From: an uncultured Verrucomicrobiales bacterium
Lineage (GTDB): Bacteria; Verrucomicrobiota; Verrucomicrobiia; Verrucomicrobiales; Akkermansiaceae
NCBI GenBank assembly: GCA_937885815.1
Contig: CALABM010000195.1
Span: forward strand, 1 to 31,153
Reading direction: 5' to 3'
Length of the DNA: 31,153 bases
Position numbers and translations under genes: made by a program
Part shown: in pieces, positions 9,401-19,400 of the stretch
How positions within the stretch are numbered: position 1 is the first letter of the stretch
Layout: each line of letters begins with the position of its first letter
Notes under the pieces: model-generated
What the model was told of the DNA's origin: nothing
Seen by the model: the letters and a program-made list of their open reading frames with translations, nothing else
Database searches by the model: none

Positions 9401-9517
9401 TTCCATGAGGCTGCCCTTTCTACACGCCGGCAAGCATCAGCCGAAAGGATTGAACATCATCATGAAGCAACTCCCCGCACAGGCAGCTCTAGTATAAAAA
9501 AATCTCTCTTTCCGCAT

Positions 9518-9560
9518 TTTTTTGCTGCGCATTCGCGGGCGATATGTGTTAATATGAGTG
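9518..9560 (+). promoter_or_regulatory. Conserved upstream element, copy A
   Basis: A stretch of about 42 nt beginning TTTTTTGCTGCG and ending with ATGTGTTAATAT is repeated with few changes at 25830-25872, immediately before another small membrane protein gene. It lies just ahead of a good Shine-Dalgarno (GAGGAG). It may be a shared promoter or leader element; the exact role is unknown. Confidence 0.5.
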
Positions 9561-9570
9561 AGGAGACAAT

Positions 9571-9891
9571 ATGGCGCTATTCTTTTACAGATTCAACGTT
9601 GCTTTTTTCGTACTATGGGTAGTATGGTGCGCGTATAGGGGAATACTGTGCAGCCAGACATCCATCCCGGATGTTCTTGCCCCCGTGAATTACAGCGACG
9701 CGTATCCGACCTTGGGCTTCCATTTGCTGGTTTTTCCCTTTGTAGCGCCCATTGTCAGCATTCTTGTTTCCGCGGGCTGCCTGCATACCAAAGCCGGCCA
9801 CAAATGGTGGAACGCGTTTATCATCGTCTTCTCCATTGTGACCATGCTATTCAGAGCGCTGATTAACGGATCTTTACCCTTTTGGTTTTAA
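9571..9891 (+). CDS. Small membrane protein, 106 aa
   Basis: A short hydrophobic protein with about three predicted membrane segments (near residues 8-26, 48-69 and 78-98); the family is not recognised. The start is well supported: GAGGAG lies 6 bp before ATG 9571, one of the few clear Shine-Dalgarno sites in the window. The upstream element is shared with the gene at 25888, although the two proteins do not look alike. It is convergent with the minus-strand gene ending at 9913, only 21 bp away, and no terminator hairpin is visible between them. Confidence 0.65.
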   Translation: MALFFYRFNVAFFVLWVVWCAYRGILCSQTSIPDVLAPVNYSDAYPTLGFHLLVFPFVAPIVSILVSAGCLHTKAGHKWWNAFIIVFSIVTMLFRALINGSLPFWF

Positions 9892-9912
9892 CCTGTTCTC
9901 TCCCTGCCCTCG

Positions 9913-10464
9913 TTAAAACTTTATTAAAGCCTCTCTGACCTCTGGGGTGAATCTCTCCATTTGTTGAAGTATATTTTGCCCCCGCCGAATAGCCCCGACA
10001 ATTGTATTCTTATCTCCTCCACGCTCTAAAATGAGTTTCACCAACTCCACATCCCCTATGCAAGCGGCGAGCCAAAGAGGCGTAGAACTGTTACCGTGGG
10101 ATTGAAAACAGTCGTTCACTGCATTATTTTTATTTTCGGAGATAAGTGAAACGGCGATACCCCTCGCGCGCTCACGTGTGTTACCGTGAATAAGGGTATG
10201 TTCAAAAGGATCTTCAGGGTCAGGATATCTCGGGTTTATATGCATGTTATATAAATCCAGCATAGCACACATGATAGGGCTGATATAGGATTCCCTGTTA
10301 TTTGCACGGGCGGCACCTTCCGCCGGAATAAAAGAGCCAAAACAATCTTCCGGCACATAGCATAAATACCCTTGCTTTTCCACATATTGTGGCGTGGCGT
10401 CACTAGCAAAGCCAGCCGTTGTAATGGCCACCATGAGCCCAAATATAGCGAAGTTCTTTTTCAT
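9913..10464 (-). CDS. Exported protein with a single ankyrin-like segment, 183 aa
   Basis: The start is placed at 10464 (MKKNFAIFGLMVAITTAG, cleavage likely after GFA). The upstream in-frame ATG at 10515 lies ahead of the predicted -10 box (10500-10505) and so could not be on that transcript. The mature part ends in one ankyrin-like unit (STPLWLAACIGDVELVKLIL) with a following short helix region. One or two units are below the usual minimum for a stable ankyrin domain, so this may be a degenerate or truncated relative of ankyrin proteins such as the one at 23792. A role in the periplasm or outside the cell is inferred from the signal peptide; the partner is unknown. An AAGGAGG at about 10487-10493 is unusually far (about 21 nt) from the chosen start. 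Confidence 0.6.
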   Translation of the reverse strand: MKKNFAIFGLMVAITTAGFASDATPQYVEKQGYLCYVPEDCFGSFIPAEGAARANNRESYISPIMCAMLDLYNMHINPRYPDPEDPFEHTLIHGNTRERARGIAVSLISENKNNAVNDCFQSHGNSSTPLWLAACIGDVELVKLILERGGDKNTIVGAIRRGQNILQQMERFTPEVREALIKF

Positions 10465-10499
10465 ACCAGATGAATAGAGTCGGTTAAACCTCCTTATGG

Positions 10500-10528
10500 A
10501 TTGTATCAGCCACACTCCTTATTGTAAA
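10500..10528 (-). promoter_or_regulatory. Sigma70-type promoter for the minus-strand gene
   Basis: On the minus strand TTTACA (10528-10523), a 17-bp spacer and TACAAT (10505-10500). It lies upstream of ATG 10464 and decides against the earlier ATG at 10515. Confidence 0.6.
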
Positions 10529-10576
10529 GCCCTTTCCATCAGCAAAAAATATTGGTGATAACAGAACGGCCCAATG

Positions 10577-10646
10577 CCATACGTGTACCAAAGATTTGGG
10601 AAACGCGTATTTACGATTTTTGATTTACGAATTACGAATTAAGGAA
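10577..10646 (+). repeat. Dispersed intergenic repeat, copy A
   Basis: This matches the reverse complement of 29752-29814 with about four substitutions and one 7-nt indel (an extra ACGAATT). It contains the inverted repeat CCAAA-GA-TTTGG and the word TTTACGAATT. Confidence 0.75.
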
Positions 10647-11018
10647 TTGCGCTTTTTCCGGCATCTGGGCACAGATTTTTGCCCGGAAGCGGAGGTAGAA
10701 CTGTTTGGCTCAATTCTCCGCTGCAAGGACGGGGTCTTCACAATCCCGGATGATATCCCAGCTGATAAACAAGGATTGCTAAAAGCCGTTCTGTGTTTCA
10801 GCTTGCGGCATCCCAAGTGGAGAGAGAAAGAGTTGGTGCGGGCTGCGCTCATATGGTGGGCAAACCTCCTCCTTCTGATACCGGCGGTCGGTGCAGTACG
10901 TATAGCGCACTTTGGTTGATTCACCCTTTCCTGAACTGCCAGCCGCGCGGAGTAATCCGACCAGGTGTCATAAATCAGCAAAAATTCCCTCTTTTTAGCC
11001 AAGTTTACACATCCGGGC

Positions 11019-11047
11019 TTGCTTTTATAAACGGAATATGCCATAAT
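11019..11047 (+). promoter_or_regulatory. Probable promoter of IdeS-like gene 1
   Basis: TTGCTT (11019-11024), a 17-bp spacer and CATAAT (11042-11047). It predicts a short leader of about 16 nt before ATG 11070, with no Shine-Dalgarno. Confidence 0.55.
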
Positions 11048-11069
11048 CGCCACACTTGCACATTCCATC

Positions 11070-13052
11070 ATGAAACGTTCTCTGTTCCTCGCATATTTCT
11101 GTCTTGCCGCCTCAACCGCCACTGCAGCCATAGGGGATAGCATTACCCCCTCGGGTAAAGTGATTTACCATGTTGACGGCATAAAAATGTCAACAACTTA
11201 CGGGACAAGCAGTTGGAACTATGCCTCAGTTGTTCAAGCGGAATCCACTCGCCTGTACGACAGCAACAAAGGCGGCCCTTGGACCGGCAGCTACTATGAT
11301 GGCACAGAGTACGACAGCCTTATGTGCTGGACGCACGTTGCCACTAATTCCATTCAATACTGGCAGGACGTGTACGGCGTCTTCTACAAAGACACCGGCA
11401 ACATGAACGCCACCGGCTCCGGTAGCGCTCGCGAGCTGCCCAACGGGTACATGGGCCAAGAATACAACATTTACGAAGGCGGCTCATACGTAGACGTCAA
11501 CAATGCCCGTGAGCTCCATATCGCCGAGAGTTTCTACAACAGCTGGAAAAATACGGGCGGTTCATTTGGTGATGCCGCCGACTGGTTCTTCAAGGCGGAC
11601 TCCACCACAAATCCTTGGGACGCCAATGGCCAGTGGACCTACGCCCAGCCGCACCCCAGCAAAGATTATGATGCCTCCTTCTCCTGCGGCACCCCCGGCG
11701 GGTACTATTCCGAATACTTTGGAAACGGCAATTCTGACCGGGATGCTTTCGTAACCATCAACGCCGCAAGCCAAACATCTGCGGACAATTCCACCTTTGC
11801 TTATAACGACCGAGAAGCCCTCAAGCAGGCTCTTCTTGCCGGCCTCGGTTTCACCAAACAGGAAAACGGCTCCTACGTCCAGACGCAGGAGGGCATGGTG
11901 GCTGCACTCAGCCTCAGCGGACACGTGCTTAATTGCTATGGCTTCACGACAGATGCAAATGGCAACCTGAACACCGTGCTGATTGCTGATGGCGATAACG
12001 GAACGACACGACTGCAGGAATTGCTTATCAGGGAGGTAAGCGGCAAATTGGTTCTGTACAAAACCAATAGCGCTGCTTATATCAAATCCTCCACTTACAT
12101 CGATGGCGTCTCCTACATTAACACCCCGGAGGTGCTCCGGAACATGCTGCAGGAATACCGCAGCTTGGATGAAGCCGCCGTGTGGAATGGCCAAGGCACC
12201 AACGGCGTCTGGGAAACTCAGGTGGATGTAGTCGACAGCAACATTGCGGACGCGACGACCGGCTGGGACGTGCTGGTGGACGGCGACAACATTGACGAAC
12301 AGCATCACGACTACTACCACGGCTACGCGCTGGAAGGCCGCAAAGTTCGCTTTGATGACCATGCGGATGCTGACAACCGCCGGGTTACCATCAACGGCAC
12401 CGTGAGCACCCCTGAAATCGAAATTGCAGCTGAAGGCTATGAGTTCGTGAAAGGCACAGATGGCGCCATTGCCGCCGGGGCGGACTTAGTGGTTCGCAGC
12501 GGTGCCAGCCTGCACAGCGGCGTGGCGCTGGATTTGGATAACCTCTCTCTGGAGCTCGGAGCAACCCTGAGCTTGGAAGAAGCTGCGGACGGCATCAAAG
12601 TATCCGGTGAATTCCGAGTAGAACAAAACGACATGGCCACGTTCTCCATGCGCAGCACTCCCCTGACCGCTGTCAGCATTGATGCGGATTTGGATTTGAC
12701 CGCTGCCACCGTCATTGCCCTGGACGCCGAGGTGGATATGAACGGCCACACACTTCTGCTCAATCAGGATACCACTCTCACCCTCAATTTGGATGCTGAC
12801 AACGGCGTGTCCATCCCCTTCTTCACGAACGTGGGTGCGCTCGAAATCGTAGGAATCGGTCAAATTGAAACCGGTACAGACCTCACAGAAGTACTCAACC
12901 TCACCTTTGCCGGCGACCTCCCCCCCAGCGATACCTACCAGCTCATCTACACTCAAAACGGTTCACTCGCCCTGATTGTTCCCGAGCCGACCACGGCGAC
13001 TCTGAGCCTCGTTGCTCTGGCTGCTCTCGCTATGCGTCGTAGACGCAAGTAA
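11070..13052 (+). CDS. Secreted IdeS/Mac-like cysteine peptidase with PEP-CTERM, 660 aa
   Basis: Signal peptide MKRSLFLAYFCLAASTATAA, then a catalytic region at about residues 25-345 resembling streptococcal IdeS/Mac (MEROPS C66). LYDSNK (Lys67) matches the oxyanion-hole Lys of IdeS; DSLMCWTHVATN supplies the nucleophile Cys86; LSGHVLNCYGF supplies His285; and LIADGDN supplies Asp307 and Asp309, equivalent to the DSD of IdeS. Insertions around residues 105-235 make the domain larger than the roughly 310-residue IdeS. Residues from about 365 to 630 are a repeat-poor, strand-rich region like the stalks of neighbouring solenoid proteins, followed by VPEPTTATLSL, a hydrophobic stretch and RRRRK. 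It is predicted to act outside the cell or at the surface. The substrate is unknown: IdeS cuts IgG hinges, but that cannot be assumed. The compact paralogue is at 29894. Confidence 0.8.
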   Translation: MKRSLFLAYFCLAASTATAAIGDSITPSGKVIYHVDGIKMSTTYGTSSWNYASVVQAESTRLYDSNKGGPWTGSYYDGTEYDSLMCWTHVATNSIQYWQDVYGVFYKDTGNMNATGSGSARELPNGYMGQEYNIYEGGSYVDVNNARELHIAESFYNSWKNTGGSFGDAADWFFKADSTTNPWDANGQWTYAQPHPSKDYDASFSCGTPGGYYSEYFGNGNSDRDAFVTINAASQTSADNSTFAYNDREALKQALLAGLGFTKQENGSYVQTQEGMVAALSLSGHVLNCYGFTTDANGNLNTVLIADGDNGTTRLQELLIREVSGKLVLYKTNSAAYIKSSTYIDGVSYINTPEVLRNMLQEYRSLDEAAVWNGQGTNGVWETQVDVVDSNIADATTGWDVLVDGDNIDEQHHDYYHGYALEGRKVRFDDHADADNRRVTINGTVSTPEIEIAAEGYEFVKGTDGAIAAGADLVVRSGASLHSGVALDLDNLSLELGATLSLEEAADGIKVSGEFRVEQNDMATFSMRSTPLTAVSIDADLDLTAATVIALDAEVDMNGHTLLLNQDTTLTLNLDADNGVSIPFFTNVGALEIVGIGQIETGTDLTEVLNLTFAGDLPPSDTYQLIYTQNGSLALIVPEPTTATLSLVALAALAMRRRRK

Positions 13053-13061
13053 GGCCAGAGT

Positions 13062-13082
13062 GGGCGTATCAGCGAGAAGCCC
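13062..13082 (+). other. Shared 3' hairpin element, copy A
   Basis: GGGC (13062-13065) can pair with GCCC (13079-13082) around a loop containing GTATCAGCGA. The same loop sequence, again framed by an inverted repeat (TAGGC/GCCTA), follows the other IdeS-like gene at 30910-30933. Confidence 0.45.
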
Positions 13083-13121
13083 CTCGTTGTAGAAAATAAC
13101 CCCTCTACAAGTTTCGCAATA

Positions 13122-13156
13122 AATCCCCCCGTGGTTAACTCAACCACGGGGGGATT
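13122..13156. terminator. Strong hairpin terminator
   Basis: AATCCCCCCGTGGTT (13122-13136) pairs perfectly with AACCACGGGGGGATT (13142-13156) over 15 bp with a 5-nt loop. The downstream T content is moderate (CCATTTCTG). A smaller hairpin, TTGTAG/CTACAA, lies before it at 13087-13110. Confidence 0.8.
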
Positions 13157-13338
13157 CCATTTCTGCGTGCCCATTGCTAGAGCCTTGCATTCGTAAATCA
13201 TCTATGCCGCATGTGCGGAACCGCGTTGGTCTGAGACTGCCTCCCCCTGTCTAACAAGCTAGCGGCAGAGAACGCGCCAAAAATACGTACTGCATTGAAA
13301 TAACACACATAAAAAAGCAAAAATGCCACAAAAGAAGC

Positions 13339-13367
13339 TTGCCTACCCCCCTCAAGTGTGATATGAT
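13339..13367 (+). promoter_or_regulatory. Probable sigma70 promoter of giant solenoid gene
   Basis: TTGCCT (13339-13344) in an AAGCTTGC context, a 17-bp spacer and TATGAT (13362-13367). The same AAGCTTGC context surrounds the -35 of both Pmp-like genes, whose leaders are similarly about 70-80 nt. Confidence 0.65.
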
Positions 13368-13452
13368 GGCCGCGTTAGCAATTTAGCCAATTTTTCTTTT
13401 TTTCAGCAATCTACAGACTGCGCAACATAACAACTATTCACCTTCAAAACAT

Positions 13453-16400
13453 ATGAAATTCCATCTGCCTCTGGGGTTTTTAAAAGCGCTGATGGCCGTG
13501 GTATGCGTACCCGGCACGACTATAGCCGCTGATGCTATTCAGAATACATATACGCAGCAATCACTTTATAACTACTACAGTGTAACAGCGGTAAGAAGTT
13601 ATACTTTGACCGCCACTAAAGACCCGGTTACTCTTTACTGGGATTCCACTTCCGGTGAGTCTGCTGTGTGGGATACAGTCTCAACGGTGACGTGGGTGAC
13701 GAGGATAAACGAGAGCGAGGAGGAAACCGCCTATGAGGCAGGCGCTGAGGTAGAGTTCGGTGAAGGGACAGGCCTGAACAAGTCCGTGCAGATTACCTCT
13801 GAGGGAGTATCCGCTTCCGTGGTCAAGATTACCGGCAACGGTTATCAGTTCAGCGGTGGCAACATGGTAGTGACAGAAAACCTGAGCACAGAGCAATCAG
13901 CAAAGATTGACAGCGTACTGGTGATGGGCTCCTCCTCTACCCCCTTGAAGATTCAGGTAGATGAGGGCAAACAACTGACGGCTTCCATCCTCGAGACATC
14001 TTTCTCCGACACTCATGAACAACAAGCCTATGAACAAGGCTCCTTCGAGAAAACCGGAGCCGGCACGCTGAGCATCACGGATGCCATGCGTGGAGCCATT
14101 ACCGGCGTAACTGTTAAAGAAGGTAAGCTTGAGCTTGCCACCGGTGTTTCAATGAACGTGGGTGCCAATGAAATCAAGGGCGGCACGCTTGAGAACGTAG
14201 AGATGCTGATTACGGGTGAAATTGATCGCGCGGTTTCCGGTGACGTTGCGACAGCGCATAATATCATAAAATCTGCGGATGGCGATAATGCCGCCGTGCT
14301 GACGGATGTGACACTTCATGCCGGCACTTCCACGGAATATGCCACCCTGCAGAATGTTTCCTTTGCCGGAAATAGCATCCTGCGCGGCTATATCACCTTT
14401 GAAGAGACTCAGCGCCAGCGTGATATGAGTGTGGCCGCCGGCGGAACCCTGACGGTGGATAACGTATGTTTCGATTTGCACGGCCTTGCAAGTGGTGATA
14501 AGGTTCTCATTGTCAACAATGCCGTGGACAACACCACCGGTACCCTGACCGGTTGGGATACGGCAAAATTCGTTTACAGCGGAATTACGGTGAACAGCGC
14601 AGCTGTGAATTCCTCTGTGGCCGGCATGGTAACCCTTAACGATAAGCACAATGGCAACCTGTACTGGATCGGTACAGAAGATGATAAGTGGAACGCCGAT
14701 TCCACGAACTGGAGCACGGTAGAAGGCGGCGACGGCAATAATGTCTTTACCGCTCTTTCCAATGTATACTTCGGAGCCAATGAGTACGTGACCAACCACA
14801 ACATTGCCGTTGCGAAGGACTTAGTGGTGATGAATTTCAACCTCACCGGCGGCAACTACAGCTTCAGCGGCGGTCGTATTGCCACGCTGGGAAACGCGGC
14901 TATCAACACCGGCGCAGACAAGGTGGTGACGTTCAATAACCAGCTCGTCGTTCAGGGGAGCATGGAAACTTCCGGCACGGGAACTCTGGAACTGCACGGT
15001 GCAACCACTGTAGTGAAGAATTTGACCCTTGGCACCAACAACATCATTATTGGTGGTGATGTGAGCGTGCTTGGTGGTGATGTGAGCGAGCTCAGTGGTG
15101 ATGTGAGCGAGCTCGGTAAATTTACCGTGATCTCCGGTTCTGATAAGAACGCCGGCAGTCTGTACATCAACGGCAATGTAACAGCTCAGGAGATTAGCAT
15201 CTCCGTAAGTGCCGGTGAAGAGGTTGGCAACTCCTATAACGATGCCCTCGTGAACGTGACCGGCAATCTTTCTGTTGGGGACTCCGGTAAAATCACCATC
15301 GGCGGTACAGCTGAGCAGCATTACCTCGGTGTGGTACAAGCCAAAGATTTGACGGTGAACACGCAGGCGCATGATGTGTATTTTGATAATCTGCAAGTGG
15401 AAAGCCTGACGGTAGCAGAGGGTTCCCATGTGCATGTGCGGGCCTCCTCCGCCGCATCCACGCTCTCCACCTCCTCATTCCCCACGATTAATCTGTCCGG
15501 CACTCTGGCGCTGGATGCCCAGGGCGTAACCTATGACCGCGGCTACAATGTATATGTGGAAAATGATGCTGCATCTCTCTTCTTCGGCCCCGGCTGCACC
15601 ATTGATAACATGAAGATCATCGGTAAGCAGAATGGTTCCGACTACACGAATGTGGGCATCGAGGTGCAGTCCCGCTCCGCCACGGTGACGAAGATGAGCG
15701 ATTTGGGGAACCTGACGGTTGAGCTTGGCTCTCTGACAGCGAAGAATGCTAGCGGCGCCGTACATGGTGAGTTGATTCTGGATAACGGCAAGCTGAAACT
15801 CGCTGAGGGGTCAGATGATATTATGGCCTCCGGTTCCGGCGCGGTTCGTCTGATGAATGGCGGCCGCCTTGATATCGGCACAACCACCCAGACCTTCTCT
15901 GCCAATAATGAGGTATTCCTCTCCGGCGCTTCCTCCATTACGGGGGATGCTGAAGACTCCGGCTTGCGGCTTGGTAACGACCTCCGCGTGAACTATGAGG
16001 ATGCCGGCAACAGCATTGACGCTAAGATGACAGTGGAGCAGAATGTAACCCTGAACTCTACTGCCGCCGGCAGCTCTCTGGAAATATCCGGCCTCATCAC
16101 CGGCAGCGGAGTGCTTAATCTTACCGGGCCGGGCACTGTGGCGCTTTCCGGCGCAAATTCCGACTTTAAGGGTCAGGTGACAGTGCAGCAAGGCTCTACC
16201 CTGACCTTGCAGAGCACAGATGCGCTGGTGAAGGCCGATGTGACCATAAATGACGGAGCCACCCTGTCCCTGAATACTCCCGGCACTGCCAATGTCAACA
16301 CGCTTACGTTGATTAACGGTTCATCCCTTGCCATTTCCTCCATTGTCGGTACGGATGAGTTCTCTGACCAGCATGCCGTGCTGAACGCCGAGAAGGGTGT

Positions 16401-19400
16401 TACCCTTGCAGACAATAATGTAGAGCTGAATGTTATCTTCGCCGATAAGCTGAAGACGATGACCACCTACAACATCATGACCGGGGTGACCTCCATCGAC
16501 GGCCTCAGCTTCAACGTGCAGCACAACGGTGCCTCGCTGGATGCCTCCCAGTACAAGATTGCCTTGGATCCCAACACCCACTTGCTTTACATGCAGACCA
16601 TGATGGGTAACGTGTGGGAGGGCGAAAGTTCCTCTAGTTATGGCACATGGTCCAAAACTAATACCGATGGCAACTGGAGCAATAAATCCAATTATAACGA
16701 GAACGCGGAATACAATGATGCCATTTTCGGAGATTTGGATGGTGGCTGCAGCAACGTATACATAGAAGGAACTGTCGCCCCCGGGGACGTGTATTTTGTT
16801 GCTGATGGTACAGACTATACCCTCAGCTCTACGGGAGGTAAGCTGGCGGCCGGCACCGATCTTCACCAAAGAGGTGAGTCTAATGTCATATTGAGACTGT
16901 ATGACAACGTGAGCGCTGCGGATGCTTTGGGCGATGTGAATATTAAGTCCGGCTCCATAAAGCTGGAAGACCATCTGGCCGTAGCCGGAGACATCAACAT
17001 TGCTGCAGAAGGCACATTGGTACTAAGTGACTATGGCACCTATGATGCCAATTGGAAGCCAATTCCTGTAGAGCTGAGAATAGCGCCCCATGCAGATGGC
17101 ACCTTCAATTACACGATATCCAACGTTAAGTTCATCAACGACACATCGGAAGTGACGTTCGGAGAGACGACGTTCAGCGGTGTAACTATAGATGCAGATG
17201 GTGTAAGAGGCACCAAACAAACTCCGGGCTATGTGACCAGAGCCCAAATTACCGGTAATACCAACTTAGAGCACCTCAACATATTGGACTCTGACATCAA
17301 GGGGGGAACGCTGTCTAACGTTACCCTGAGTTCCGACGATGCGAATTCCGACAAAATGAAAGGTTATTACCGCCTGCAAGATGTAACAATAGGTGAAAAT
17401 GTAGTGATAGCAGAAAACGCATGCTACTCATTAGTGGAAGACATCACGTTTAAAGACGCTCTTACCAACAAAGGTGTAATCACTATTACTAACATCAATG
17501 CAGAAATCGGCCAAATTGATTACACTTTCACCGTAAACGAGAACGGTAAGTCCGCATACACCTACGAATTCATTGAAATGGTGGGCAAAGGGCGTTTTGA
17601 CGAGTACAGCTACAAAACGTTTGAAACGCGCCAAGTACTTATCAACGGCATCAACTTGGCTACCGGCTTAGCTACCGACATCGACTTGGCTACCGGCTTA
17701 GCTACCGGCATCGGTGCAGAGTTCATCGATAACGAGGACGGTTCTTTCACCCTCAGTGTAGGTAAAATACTTGCCTATGATGAGAACGGGAATATCGCTG
17801 AAGTAGACGGCACCGTGGGCATGCCGCAGTGGGATGAGCGCTGGGGCAAGCAAGACAAGGCTCCCGGTATCTCCCGCCGATATTACGGGACGAATGAGAA
17901 CGCCAATTTTGTAATGGCTTCCGGAGCGGACGACAACGCCCGCTATTACATGTACGATTCCATTGTCAACTCAACCAACGCCGACAAAGTCAACAACGGC
18001 AAAGCCATCGTGGTGACTCTGTCCTCTATCGCCACCGGTAAGGTGGCGTCTGCCGGCACTTGGGGCTCGAGTGCTTCGGATCACGAAGTGTGGATATATG
18101 ACCGTTCCGGTTTCGAGACTGTTATCGGTGGTCAGAATGATTGGGTAGACGCTCCCCAATCCGCAGCCACGCATATACTGGTGAATGTCGATCCGTTGCA
18201 ACACAACGTCGCAAAGAATATCATAGGTGGTTCATACCGAATGGATCAAAATGCAGAAAGTTTTGTGACCGTGCAGAACGGCAATATCAACCTGTTGGTA
18301 GGTGGTTCCAGCGAATGGGGGAAATCACAGGCGGGTACGGCGCATGTGTTTATAGATGGAGGCACCATCGGTGAAATTTTTGCGGCAGGGTATGATACAA
18401 ACCTCACCGGCACTCAGATAGTGGATGGGCGCAAGCGTGCTGTAGAAATGGTGCTTACCGGCGGTACTCTGGGTAACTTGCAGGATAACGGCACCAAACG
18501 AGTATTCGGTGGTGGGCATGGATATACAATAAAAGGCGATATTTACATCCGTATGGAAGGTAACGCCAACGTGACTACCCAGCTTGTGGGTGGCTCCAAT
18601 GGCGGTACGGTAGAGGGTGATATCGTGTTGGATCTCATCAGTGGTGCAGCCAACAGAGTGGATGCTGCAGGTTTGGGCTGGGAGGCTGGGGGGAATCAGA
18701 TCTACAGCTACACAAACGGCAATGTGCTGGTGAATCTGTACAGCAGTTTCAATCTGGGCTCACTTGTTGAGGGCTCCGAGACTGAGTATAAGGGTGGTTC
18801 TTTGTATGGCGGTAAAGAAAACGGCACTTCATATGTTAAAGTGGGTGACGGATATACCAGCACACTGCACTTCGCTAGGGCCGGCTTGTATGATTTGGGC
18901 TGCATTGCAGACGATGGCTACACTGCCTCACAGGACTCCGTCAACGTGACCGGCTTTGACCGAATCACGATGGAAGAGGGAGCTCATGCAGTCGTTGCAC
19001 TCGGGATGTTCGATAATAACATGGACACCAAAACCGCTCTCGAAATTAGAGGCAAAGGCATCATTGAAGTGATTGGCCATGGCGCGAACTTCGGCCGCGA
19101 CATTCAGCTTCAGGACGACGCCACGCTCAAGATTTCCACCAGTGTAATCGGCCAGACCGGGGATGAAGATGACCACACCATCACTGTGAATACCGGCTCG
19201 ACTATCGACTTCTCCGGTTTCCCGTTAGAGACTCAGTATCAGGAGGATTCTGACTATTCTGACTACGCAGGTCTGGGATTCAATGTGGTGATCAGCGGTG
19301 ATGGCGCAAATGGTATGGGCGCTCTTTACAAGGGTAAGTATGACAACTCGCTTTACCCGAAGGATGAAGATGCCACCTCCACCATTGTTAACAGAATAGT

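Larger units (their letters stand above)
10516..11069. other. Intergenic region with repeat and doubtful ORF
   Basis: It holds the minus-strand promoter, a dispersed repeat (10577-10646) and the promoter of the peptidase gene (11019-11047). A 107-codon plus-strand ORF (10596-10919) begins inside the repeat, so at least its start is probably not genuine. The part from about 10650 reads like protein (PEAEVELFGSILRCKDGVF) and may be a gene remnant, but no start, ribosome site or family supports it. Confidence 0.5.
13053..13452. other. Intergenic region before the giant solenoid gene
   Basis: It holds the shared 3' hairpin, the terminator at 13122-13156, a short word TTCGTAAATCA near 13190 that also occurs in the dispersed repeat, and the promoter at 13339-13367 with a leader of about 80 nt. 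No additional gene is supported. Confidence 0.65.

Noticed and set aside
10596..10919. 107-codon ORF before the first IdeS-like gene
   Set aside because: It begins inside a dispersed intergenic repeat and has no ribosome site. It is noted only as a possible gene remnant.
10625..11143. 172-codon minus-strand ORF
   Set aside because: It spans the dispersed repeat, the peptidase promoter and the peptidase signal peptide; composition is not protein-like.
11562..12362. 266-codon minus-strand ORF under the IdeS-like gene
   Set aside because: Antisense to conserved catalytic sequence; long only because of base composition.
16321..16974. Several 200-codon minus-strand ORFs under the giant gene (also 14149-14799, 14821-15435, 21439-22056)
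   Set aside because: Antisense shadows of a continuous 2,915-codon frame with signal peptide and PEP-CTERM tail.
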